Assembly: GCA_034003725.1 (NCBI GenBank)
Contig: JAVEYB010000003.1
Coordinates: forward strand, 113,486-177,485
Source of the DNA: Candidatus Zixiibacteriota bacterium
GTDB taxonomy: Bacteria; Zixibacteria; MSB-5A5; GN15; FEB-12
Direction of reading: 5' to 3'
DNA length: 64,000 nt
Shown here: one piece after another, positions 34,250-41,879 of the stretch
Layout of the letters: each line of letters starts with the position of its first letter
Numbering within the stretch: position 1 is the first letter of the stretch
Made by a program: the position numbers and the translations under genes
The notes under the pieces: model-generated
Databases searched by the model: none
Told to the model about the DNA's origin: nothing
What the model saw: the letters and a program-made list of their open reading frames with translations, nothing else

Positions 34250-34862
34250 TGCGCTGTTGATCGGCGCCGTTGTTGCAGCTCTGGTGGGATGCGGCCTGCC
34301 CGGCGGGGAACCTGCGGAAGAGCGGCCGGACAGTTCGCCGGGCGTGGTGGATCCGCGCGGCGTGGATCCGCTGGAACTGCCGTCCGATCGGGAGGTGGTG
34401 CCGGCGGTGCAGCCGCACGCGGGTGATATCACCGGCCAGGATGCGCTGGTCGTGCGCGATGACGATCTTACCGATTCGACGGCGGTCGATGAGTCCGAGA
34501 CGGCGGCGGGGGCGGATTCGCTCAATGCGCAGGCGTACCGGGTGCAGTTGTTCACGGGCAAGTTGTTCAGTGAGGCGCGTACGGAGGTGGCGGTCGCCGA
34601 GGAGATTTTCGACCAGCCGGTGTATCTCGATTATGAGGTGCCCTACTTCAAAGTGCGGGTAGGCGATTTTGCCGGTCGTGACGACGCCGAGCGGTACCGG
34701 CAGCGGGCCAAAGGCGCGGGTTATGCCAATGCCTGGGTGGTGTTGGTGAATATCAACGTGCGGCAGGCTGCGCCGCTGTATGAGGGGGCGCCGTCTCGAC
34801 CGATTGACAGCACAGCCGCGAGACCCGCGGTTGAGCCGGAAGCAGGCCCCCCGGAGGAGTAG
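34224..34862 (+). CDS. SPOR-domain lipoprotein
   Basis: 212 residues. A lipoprotein signal peptide with lipobox LVGC (Cys about 23) is followed by an acidic, low-complexity linker (about 24-100) and a SPOR domain (about 103-170: AYRVQLFTGKLFSEARTEV, YFKVRVGDFAGRDDAERYR). SPOR domains bind denuded septal peptidoglycan, so the protein likely sits at the division site, anchored in the membrane. The tail is Pro/Ala-rich. The ATG lies inside manC. Confidence 0.85.
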   Translation: MRSTRSICSALLIGAVVAALVGCGLPGGEPAEERPDSSPGVVDPRGVDPLELPSDREVVPAVQPHAGDITGQDALVVRDDDLTDSTAVDESETAAGADSLNAQAYRVQLFTGKLFSEARTEVAVAEEIFDQPVYLDYEVPYFKVRVGDFAGRDDAERYRQRAKGAGYANAWVVLVNINVRQAAPLYEGAPSRPIDSTAARPAVEPEAGPPEE

Positions 34863-34863
34863 G

Positions 34864-35994
34864 CTGGAAGTTCGACGGATCACCTACGGCAGTCCGCAGG
34901 CCGATGTTATCGCGAAGGCCGTCAACGTGTTGCGGGGGGACGGTCTGGTAGTGGCCCCGACCGAGACTCGATATGGGCTGCTGTGCCGGGCACAATCTTC
35001 CAACGCCGTAGCCGGTTTGGTACGCGCCAAGGGTCGAGATCCCCATCAAGCCATGGCTGTGTTTGTAGAGTCGATTGGCGATTTGTGGCGGCTCGGAGAG
35101 CGGACAGTTGCTGCAGAGAGACTGGCGGAGTCGTTCCTGCCGGGACCGCTGACGCTGGTGCTTCGAGCGCGAGTGGACTGGCCGGCGCCGGTGGTCGTGG
35201 ACGGAAGGATCGGTTTGCGCCTGACGGACGCACCGGTTATATTAAAGATTCTGCGCGAGATCGGCGAGGAGCTGACCGCAACCTCGGCCAACCGGTCCGG
35301 TTCGGCGGACCTTGTTTCGATCAATGAAATCGCGGCCGAGCTGGGGAACGCAGTCGATCTGTATCTCGATGCAGGGACGCTCGACAAGCCGCTGTCGACC
35401 GTGGTCGACGGGTCGGTGAACCCGCCGGTGGTTCTGCGCGAAGGGGCGATTGCCCGCGCGCGGATTGAGACAGCTTTAGAGACAGGACCGCAGCTGATGT
35501 CAGACAAGTACGTAATCCTGTTCGTGTGCACCGGCAACACGTGCCGATCGCCCATGGCGCACGGCGCGCTGCGAGTGCTTTTGGAGAAGGAACGGCCCGG
35601 GAAGTTCGAGATCGAATCGTCGGGCATCGCGGCGGCGGCCGGATTTCCGGCGACCATGTACGCCATTGAAGCGGCGCGGATGTGGGACGCCGACCTCCGT
35701 ACGCACTCCTCGCAGCCGTTGTCGCGCGCGCAGATCGACCGCGCCGACCTGATACTCGGGATGTCGCCGGAACACGTGCGCGAGATTATCCGCCAGGTGC
35801 CCGGCGCGGCCGACAAGACATACTTGTTCAAAAACTTCCCGGATCACGCGAAAAACGGCGAACCGGTCGATGATCCGATCGGCCAGTCGCTCGACCGATA
35901 CAACGAGACTTTCCTGGAGATCGGCGAATATATGGGCAAATACCTGCCCGAGATTGTAAAAAGGATTGATGCGAAGACCAATGCCGAAAAGTAG
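34864..35994 (+). CDS. Fusion: Sua5/YrdC threonylcarbamoyl-AMP synthase and low-molecular-weight protein phosphatase
   Basis: One frame of 376 residues. Residues about 1-205 are a YrdC/Sua5 domain (VVAPTETRYGLL, RAKGRDPHQAMAVF as the KxR-type motif, FLPGPLTLVLRA, TATSANRSGS) that makes threonylcarbamoyl-AMP for tRNA t6A. Residues about 212-376 are a LMW phosphatase with the P-loop FVCTGNTCRSPMAHG and the DDPIG acid loop. The best start is a CTG at 34864, since GGAGGAG overlapping the previous stop lies 4 nt before it and the protein then begins LEVRRIT. In-frame ATG (34780) or TTG (34831) starts lack ribosome sites. A second ATG at 35497 could release the phosphatase alone. The phosphatase could act on Tyr-P or Arg-P. 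Confidence 0.85.
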   Translation: MEVRRITYGSPQADVIAKAVNVLRGDGLVVAPTETRYGLLCRAQSSNAVAGLVRAKGRDPHQAMAVFVESIGDLWRLGERTVAAERLAESFLPGPLTLVLRARVDWPAPVVVDGRIGLRLTDAPVILKILREIGEELTATSANRSGSADLVSINEIAAELGNAVDLYLDAGTLDKPLSTVVDGSVNPPVVLREGAIARARIETALETGPQLMSDKYVILFVCTGNTCRSPMAHGALRVLLEKERPGKFEIESSGIAAAAGFPATMYAIEAARMWDADLRTHSSQPLSRAQIDRADLILGMSPEHVREIIRQVPGAADKTYLFKNFPDHAKNGEPVDDPIGQSLDRYNETFLEIGEYMGKYLPEIVKRIDAKTNAEK

Positions 35995-36817
35995 CCTGCT
36001 GCAGAAGATCATGGTGGTGATGGTGGTGCTGGCCGGTATGATGCCGGTCGTGTTCTTCGCATCGATCGAGATGGGGATCGCCGAGCCTACGACGCCCGCC
36101 CCGACTCCCGGCGCCGCGACCGGGGTCGATCGGTTTGTCGACAATATCGCGTTCGGGGTGGGCGAGAAGCTGTCGTTCGACGTCAACTACGGATTCATCA
36201 ACGCCGGGACCGCGTCGCTCGAGGTGCTTCGATTGATCGAATACGAGGGGCGCCCCAGTTACCAGATCGTCTCCCGCGCCCAGTCCAACAGTTTCTTCTC
36301 CACTTTTTTCAAGGTGGACGACCGGATCGAGTCGATCATCGATGCGGTCGGTCTTTTCAGCTGGCGGTTCGAGAAAAGCCTTCGCGAAGGAAACTACCGG
36401 GCGGACCGGCAGTACGCATTCGACCAGCGTAACAATTTTACCGTGTACAAAGACGATACGATTGCGGTGGAACCGTGCGTGCAGGACGCGCTGTCGTCGC
36501 TGTATTTCGTCCGGACGCAGCCGCTGGAAGTGGGGAAGTCCGTGTTCGTGCCGGTGTTTGTCGACGGCCGCAAAATGGACATGGAAGTGAAGGTCCATCG
36601 CACGGAGCAGATCACGGTCGGCGCCGGGACGTTTGACTGCCTGGTCGTGGAGCCCATGACATCGTCGGTGGGCGTCTTCAAGAACGAAGGCAAGCTGACC
36701 GTGTGGTTGACGAACGACCGGCTTCGCATGCCGGTGCTGATGAAATCAAAGGTGCTGGTCGGCTCGATCAGCGCCGAACTGACTGATTTTACGCTGGGAG
36801 AGATCGGCAATTTCTAA
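35969..36817 (+). CDS. DUF3108 protein, secreted or membrane-anchored
   Basis: 282 residues. One N-terminal hydrophobic segment (about 15-37, IMVVMVVLAGMMPVVFFAS) is followed by a DUF3108 beta-rich body. This includes GVGEKLSFDVNYGFINAGTA, RPSYQIVSRAQSNSFFSTFF, a WRFEKSLREGNYRADR strand and GAGTFDCLVVEP. DUF3108 proteins are periplasmic and uncharacterised. The start overlaps the phosphatase gene end by 26 nt; the frame also opens with a TTG one codon earlier and another ATG at 35981. Confidence 0.83.
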   Translation: MRRPMPKSSLLQKIMVVMVVLAGMMPVVFFASIEMGIAEPTTPAPTPGAATGVDRFVDNIAFGVGEKLSFDVNYGFINAGTASLEVLRLIEYEGRPSYQIVSRAQSNSFFSTFFKVDDRIESIIDAVGLFSWRFEKSLREGNYRADRQYAFDQRNNFTVYKDDTIAVEPCVQDALSSLYFVRTQPLEVGKSVFVPVFVDGRKMDMEVKVHRTEQITVGAGTFDCLVVEPMTSSVGVFKNEGKLTVWLTNDRLRMPVLMKSKVLVGSISAELTDFTLGEIGNF

Positions 36818-36898
36818 CCGCCGCGCCGCCGTGGCTCCGCTGAATAACACCGTGTTTGCCGCTGGAGACGGACGGGATGGAAGGACGGAGATTCTTGT

Positions 36899-38401
36899 AT
36901 GGCCAAGTTAGTCGAGTGTGTTCCCAATTTTTCCGAAGGGCGTCGGCCCGAAGTCATTGACGCAATCTGTGCCGCCATCACGGCCGACGACGGCGTGATT
37001 TTGCTCGACCGGGAGATGGACGCCGATCACAACCGCGCGGTCGTGACGTTCGTCTGCAGCCCCGACCGCGCTGTGGATGCGGCCTTTCGGGGGTATCAGA
37101 AAGCCGCCGAGCTTATCGACATGACCACGCACAAGGGCGAGCATCCCCGCATGGGCGCCTGCGATGTCTGCCCGTTTATTCCCATATCGGAGATGGCGGT
37201 CGAGGATGCGGTCGAACTGGCGCACCGTCTCGGGAAACGGGTCGGCGAGGAATTGAATATACCGGTTTACCTGTACGAAGACGCCGCCACGTCGAAGAAG
37301 CGCAAGAATCTCGCGCAGGTTCGCCAGGGGCAGTACGAAGGCATTCGCGACTCAATCGAAACCGATCCGTCGCGCAAACCCGACTACGGGCCGGCCCGGA
37401 TGAATCTCAAAGCGGGGGCCACCGCGATCGGCGTTCGGTTCCCGCTCGTCGCCTTCAATGTCTATCTCGGCACCAACAACAAAGTGATCGCCGACAAGAT
37501 CGCCGACGCCGTTCGGTCGCTGAAGGGCGGCTACCGGTTCGTGAAGGCGCTGGGCTTTGAGATCAAGGAACGCAACCAGGTGCAGATTTCGATGAACCTG
37601 GTCAACTATACCAGGACCCCGATTTTCCGCGTGTTTGAAACGATCAAGAGCGAAGCGGCCCGCTACGGCGTGGCCGTGACCTCCTCGGAAGTCATCGGCC
37701 TGCTGCCCAACGACGCAATCGTCGATGTCGCCGATTTCTACCTGCGGCTGGAGAATTTCTCGAAGAACCAGATTCTGGAAGAGAAGCTCCGGCAGGCGGG
37801 AGGGGGCTCTTCGGGCGGCGGCGGGCAGCAGTCGTTTGTGGACGACGTGGCGTCATCCTCGCCCGCGCCCGGCGGCGGGTCGGTCTCGGCGTTCGCCGGG
37901 TCACTGGCGGCGGCCCTGGCGGCGATGGTGTGTCGCCTGACGGTCGGCAAAAAAGCTTATGCCGCGGTCAAAGAGGAGCTTTCCGACGTACGAGACCGTG
38001 CCGACGCGCTGCGGTCGGAGTTGACCGCGCTGGTGGTGAAAGACAAGGAAGCTTTCGAGGCGGTGATGGCCTCGTTCAAGGTCGGCGGCGAACAACTGGA
38101 GAAAGCGACCAAACACGCCGCGGAAGTCCCGCTGACGGTGATGAAGAAGTCGGTCGCGGCCATGGAACTCGCCCTGCTGGTCGCACAAAAGGGAAACAAG
38201 AACTCTATCTCCGACGCCGGCGTGGCGGGTCTTATGGGTCATGCGGCGATCGAGGGTGCGGGGTACAACGTCCGGATCAATCTGGGCTCGCTGAAGGATA
38301 CGGCGATCGTCGAGGCAATGAAGGCCGAGGTGACGCAGCTTCGCGCCCGAGGCGAACAACTGGCGCGCGAGATCCGGGCGACGGTCGAAGCGGCGTTGTA
38401 A
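36899..38401 (+). CDS. ftcD: Bifunctional glutamate formimidoyltransferase / formimidoyltetrahydrofolate cyclodeaminase
   Basis: 500 residues. The transferase part (about 1-300) starts LVECVPNFSEGRRPEVIDAI and has HKGEHPRMGACDVCPFIP and LVAFNVYLGT. The cyclodeaminase part (about 315-500) has SSSPAPGGGSVSAFAGSLAAAL and GNKNSISDAGVAGLM. A flexible linker AGGGSSGGGGQQ joins them. The enzyme moves the formimino group of formiminoglutamate to folate and then releases ammonia, the final part of histidine breakdown, as in the animal FTCD fusion. No hut genes are nearby. An 81-nt gap precedes it. Confidence 0.94.
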   Translation: MAKLVECVPNFSEGRRPEVIDAICAAITADDGVILLDREMDADHNRAVVTFVCSPDRAVDAAFRGYQKAAELIDMTTHKGEHPRMGACDVCPFIPISEMAVEDAVELAHRLGKRVGEELNIPVYLYEDAATSKKRKNLAQVRQGQYEGIRDSIETDPSRKPDYGPARMNLKAGATAIGVRFPLVAFNVYLGTNNKVIADKIADAVRSLKGGYRFVKALGFEIKERNQVQISMNLVNYTRTPIFRVFETIKSEAARYGVAVTSSEVIGLLPNDAIVDVADFYLRLENFSKNQILEEKLRQAGGGSSGGGGQQSFVDDVASSSPAPGGGSVSAFAGSLAAALAAMVCRLTVGKKAYAAVKEELSDVRDRADALRSELTALVVKDKEAFEAVMASFKVGGEQLEKATKHAAEVPLTVMKKSVAAMELALLVAQKGNKNSISDAGVAGLMGHAAIEGAGYNVRINLGSLKDTAIVEAMKAEVTQLRARGEQLAREIRATVEAAL

Positions 38402-38404
38402 CGT

Positions 38405-39241
38405 ATGGCGGATACAATCGACCTCCACATGCACACCACGATGTCGGACGGCAAGAAGTCGCCGGCCGAGCTTCTGGAGTTGGTGCGTCGTTCGGGGGTC
38501 GTCGCGTTCTCGGTCACCGATCACGACACGCTGGAAGGATACCGGGAGACGCGCGCGCTTCTTCAGGCAGACGATCCTGAACTGGTACCGGGGATCGAGT
38601 TGTCGGCAAAAATCGGCGAGCGTGACGTTCACCTGCTGGCCTACCTGTTTGATCCCGATCACGCCGCTCTGAACAGCGCGCTGGGCGATTTTCGCGCCAA
38701 GCGGGAGCGCCGGGGCCGTATGATCGTGGAGAAGCTCGAAGCGCTGGGAGTCACGGTGCCGTTCGAAGCGGTGGAACTGGCGGCGGGCGACGGCGTGATC
38801 GGTCGGCCGCATATCGCCGACGCCATGCTGGCCAGCGGGGCCGTCCGAACGTACGAAGAGGCTTTTCGCAAATACATCAGCAACGGCGGCCCGGCGTACA
38901 TTCCCAAGGCCAAACTGACGCCGCAGGAGGCGATCGACTTGGCGCACGATGCAGGTGGCGTAGCGGTGCTGGCTCATCCGTTTATCGACGACATGTACGA
39001 GCATTTGTCCATGCTGGTGGATCTCGGACTTGACGGTATAGAGGTGTACCATTATTCGCACAAGGCAGCCGATGTAGACCGGGCGCGCGAACTGGCGCGT
39101 CGCTACAACCTGCTGCCGTCGGGCGGATCCGACTTTCATGGGAGAGAGAGCAGGAATTCCATCATCGGCACCTGGCCGGTTCCGACGGCGTTCCTTGACG
39201 GTCTGAAAACACGGGCACAAGCGATTCGAGGCAATACGTGA
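38405..39241 (+). CDS. PHP-family phosphoesterase (YciV/RNase AM type)
   Basis: 278 residues. The four PHP metal motifs are visible: DLHMHTTMSDG, VTDHDTLEG, a VLAHPFIDD segment and GGSDFHGRE. The YciV-like insertion (about 95-160) suggests a nucleoside 3',5'-bisphosphate phosphatase or 5'-3' exonuclease (RNase AM) rather than a polymerase PHP domain. It starts 3 nt after ftcD and its stop overlaps the next gene (GTGA). Confidence 0.88.
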   Translation: MADTIDLHMHTTMSDGKKSPAELLELVRRSGVVAFSVTDHDTLEGYRETRALLQADDPELVPGIELSAKIGERDVHLLAYLFDPDHAALNSALGDFRAKRERRGRMIVEKLEALGVTVPFEAVELAAGDGVIGRPHIADAMLASGAVRTYEEAFRKYISNGGPAYIPKAKLTPQEAIDLAHDAGGVAVLAHPFIDDMYEHLSMLVDLGLDGIEVYHYSHKAADVDRARELARRYNLLPSGGSDFHGRESRNSIIGTWPVPTAFLDGLKTRAQAIRGNT

Positions 39242-41346
39242 AGCATGTCATGATTACTTTGCTGGTGTGCGCGATTGCGGGGTACGCATCGGCCGCCGAT
39301 CGACTGTTTACCGAGAAGCAAACCGAAGACATCATCGCCAACGGCCTCTGGCTGCTCGGCCGCAGCGAACAACCCTCCGATACGCTCGCAGCGTACCTGC
39401 ACGAACACGAAGACAGCGACTACCCGCTGTTGAAATGCGGAACGCCGATGCTGATGGATTTGAAGCTTGTGGCCACGCAGGAGCGCCGCGCCGAGCTTGC
39501 CTCGATGCTGGCCAATCCTCGTCCCGACGGCCTCGAGTTCACCTATGATTCCCCCGGCGGCGCGTTCAAAATCCACTACACCAAAACCGGCCTCAGCGCG
39601 TGTTATCAGCCAACGGTGGACAGCGACGGCGACGGCGTGCCGAACTATATCGAGAGCATGGCGGCGATCGCGGATTCGGTGCACAATCGCATCGTAAGCG
39701 TGATGGGCTACCCGGCCCCGCCCGACGATTCGTTTTATCCGGAGGGGGGAGACAGCCGGTACGATATTTACGTCCGCAACCTGCCGTCATCGATCTACGG
39801 CCAGACCGTTCCTGATTCTATCAGTCTTGCGCCCGGACCGGACGCCCAGCGGGCGACGTCATTCATGGAACTGGACAACGACTACTCACACGTGGCCGCC
39901 TACAGGCTCCGGCCGCTCGACGCGGTTCGCGTGACTATGGCGCACGAGTATTTTCATTCCGTTCAATTCAGCATTGATTATTTCGAAGCCGAGTTCATCC
40001 CGATCGGCGGCGGGCAGGTGTTTGTCTCCCGCTACTGGATGGAGATGTCGTCCGTCTGGATGGAAGAGCACATATACGACGCGATCAATGATTACTACGC
40101 CTATCTGCCGGTGTTTTTCAATAACCCGCTCACGTCGATTCAGAGTTTCCGGACGGCGTTCGACCTTCACCCGTACGCATCGGGTATATTCGGCGTGTTT
40201 CTCGAGGAGCGGTACGGGGCGAGTCTCATCCGCAACATCTGGCTGCGCTGCGGCGAACTTGGCCCGGGACCGGACCTCACGGTGGCCTCGCAGCAGATCA
40301 TCGATTCCGCCACAACGGGCGCGCAATCGTGGGTGAGTACGATGCGTGAATTCGCGCTGTGGAACTATTTTACGGGCAGCCGCGCGTCATCGGCTCCGGC
40401 CGGGATCGGTTACTCCGAGCGGAGCGCGTACCCGGCTATTCCCGATACGAGGATTGCGCGGCATTTTGATTACCCTCTGAGCATCCTCAATTCAGACAAT
40501 GATTATCGTCCGGAACACAACGCCGCGGCCTATGTCCGGTTTGAGGAGGTAGCGGGAACGCTTACACGATTCTGGACCTGCAACTCCGGACCGTTCAGCG
40601 GCGGGTGTACCGACTCGACCGAAGTATTCGACACGACCGGGTGGGACCCGCTGTCTGAATTCAATCGGATCGATACCGGTTTTTCGGTGCGACTTCGCTA
40701 CGACACGAACGGATTCTCGCGACCGTGGGGATTCACGGTCGTGACGCAGCTCGACGCCGATCCCGCGGTGTACGAAGCCGAGCAGTTTGTTTTGCCGGTC
40801 ACCGATACGTTGAATTTTGCGACCGTCGAAACCGCCGGTTCGGCGCGCTACCGGTCGATCCTGTATATCCTGTCGTGGGCGTCGGAAGACATTACCATGT
40901 ACACAGCCGGCTCCGATACGGTGTTTTTGAGTTACGCAGTGCGTGAAAACAGCGCCATCGATTCCAACCTGATCAACGTCCCCTCGGCCGTGCTCACGCC
41001 GTATCCGAATCCCGCCGTGATAGCGGAGATGTCGCTGCCCGAGGTGCGGTTTCGATTCATCGTGCAGACCGACAGCACCAGCGCGCCGATCTATGACTTC
41101 CCGTTGATGGTCGTCGATTTATTCACTATTGCGGGCGAGTATGTCGCGACCGTCGAGCGTGCGGTGACCGATCCGCAGATCGATCGTAACAACCGGGGCG
41201 AGTACACGATCAACTGGGACATGAAAAACAGTTCCGGCGCCGACGTGGCCTCAGGCGCGTATATCGCGTTTGCACGGCTGTACAACGACAGCCGGAAGTC
41301 CGAGCTGCTGGCCGAGGACAAGGTGAAGGTGGCGATTATCCGATGA
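39238..41346 (+). CDS. Secreted zinc-metalloprotease-like protein with FlgD-like C-terminal domain
   Basis: 702 residues. A signal peptide (about 1-19) is followed by a calcium-binding-like DSDGDGVPNYIE segment (about 127-138) and a metalloprotease motif AHEYFHSVQF (H236-E-Y-F-H240), with Glu276 in WMEEH as the likely third ligand. The long middle is beta-rich. The C-terminus (about 580-702) has TPYPNPAV, an Ig-like fold and WDMKNSSGADVASGAYIAFARL, the FlgD/type-IX-like sorting domain of this phylum. It resembles the MXAN_6640-type putative proteases. GTG start overlaps the PHP stop. Confidence 0.78.
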   Translation: MKHVMITLLVCAIAGYASAADRLFTEKQTEDIIANGLWLLGRSEQPSDTLAAYLHEHEDSDYPLLKCGTPMLMDLKLVATQERRAELASMLANPRPDGLEFTYDSPGGAFKIHYTKTGLSACYQPTVDSDGDGVPNYIESMAAIADSVHNRIVSVMGYPAPPDDSFYPEGGDSRYDIYVRNLPSSIYGQTVPDSISLAPGPDAQRATSFMELDNDYSHVAAYRLRPLDAVRVTMAHEYFHSVQFSIDYFEAEFIPIGGGQVFVSRYWMEMSSVWMEEHIYDAINDYYAYLPVFFNNPLTSIQSFRTAFDLHPYASGIFGVFLEERYGASLIRNIWLRCGELGPGPDLTVASQQIIDSATTGAQSWVSTMREFALWNYFTGSRASSAPAGIGYSERSAYPAIPDTRIARHFDYPLSILNSDNDYRPEHNAAAYVRFEEVAGTLTRFWTCNSGPFSGGCTDSTEVFDTTGWDPLSEFNRIDTGFSVRLRYDTNGFSRPWGFTVVTQLDADPAVYEAEQFVLPVTDTLNFATVETAGSARYRSILYILSWASEDITMYTAGSDTVFLSYAVRENSAIDSNLINVPSAVLTPYPNPAVIAEMSLPEVRFRFIVQTDSTSAPIYDFPLMVVDLFTIAGEYVATVERAVTDPQIDRNNRGEYTINWDMKNSSGADVASGAYIAFARLYNDSRKSELLAEDKVKVAIIR

Positions 41347-41879
41347 TATCCGCGCCCCGGTTGCTTGCCCGGATTGCGCTGTTTTCGGCCCTGGCATACG
41401 TGGTCGGCTGGGCCTGCTACTACATACCCAACGTCAATCTGATCTTTTTCGTGGCATTCTCCGCGGGCTTTTTGTGGGGCGTGCTGCCGGGGGTGGCGGT
41501 GGCGATTGTCGGCGAAGCGTTGTTCAGCGCGTTTAATCCCGGCGGGCCGGCCGACCCGGTGGTGTTTGCGGCGCAGGTTGTCGGCATGGGGTTCAGCGGC
41601 CTGATCGGCGGGCTGTTCCGTGCGGGCCGTTGGCATGAACGGCTGCGACCGGTCCGTATCGGGGCGCTGGCGGTCGCGGCGGCAGTTGTCACGATCCTGT
41701 TTTATCTGCCGGTCAACAGCGCGGACGCGTGGGTGTATCAGCCGTTCTGGCCCCGGTTCACGGTCGGCCTGGTGGCGGCCATTCCGACACTGGTATCCAA
41801 CATGCTCGCTTTCCCGTTGCTTTTCGGTATCACCCGGCACTTATATGACCGAGAGCGGGTCAACGCATGGTCAAGATAG
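41343..41879 (+). CDS. ECF transporter S-component-like membrane protein
   Basis: 178 residues and about five or six hydrophobic helices, e.g. LIFFVAFSAGFLWGVLPGV and AAVVTILFYLP. The short length, the GVLPGVAVAIVGEALFSAFNPGGPADP loop (read in full frame) and the helix layout fit substrate-specific S-components of energy-coupling-factor vitamin importers. ATGA overlap with the upstream metalloprotease and a 13-nt overlap with the TonB receptor point to co-translation. Vitamin substrate cannot be read from sequence. Confidence 0.68.
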   Translation: MISAPRLLARIALFSALAYVVGWACYYIPNVNLIFFVAFSAGFLWGVLPGVAVAIVGEALFSAFNPGGPADPVVFAAQVVGMGFSGLIGGLFRAGRWHERLRPVRIGALAVAAAVVTILFYLPVNSADAWVYQPFWPRFTVGLVAAIPTLVSNMLAFPLLFGITRHLYDRERVNAWSR

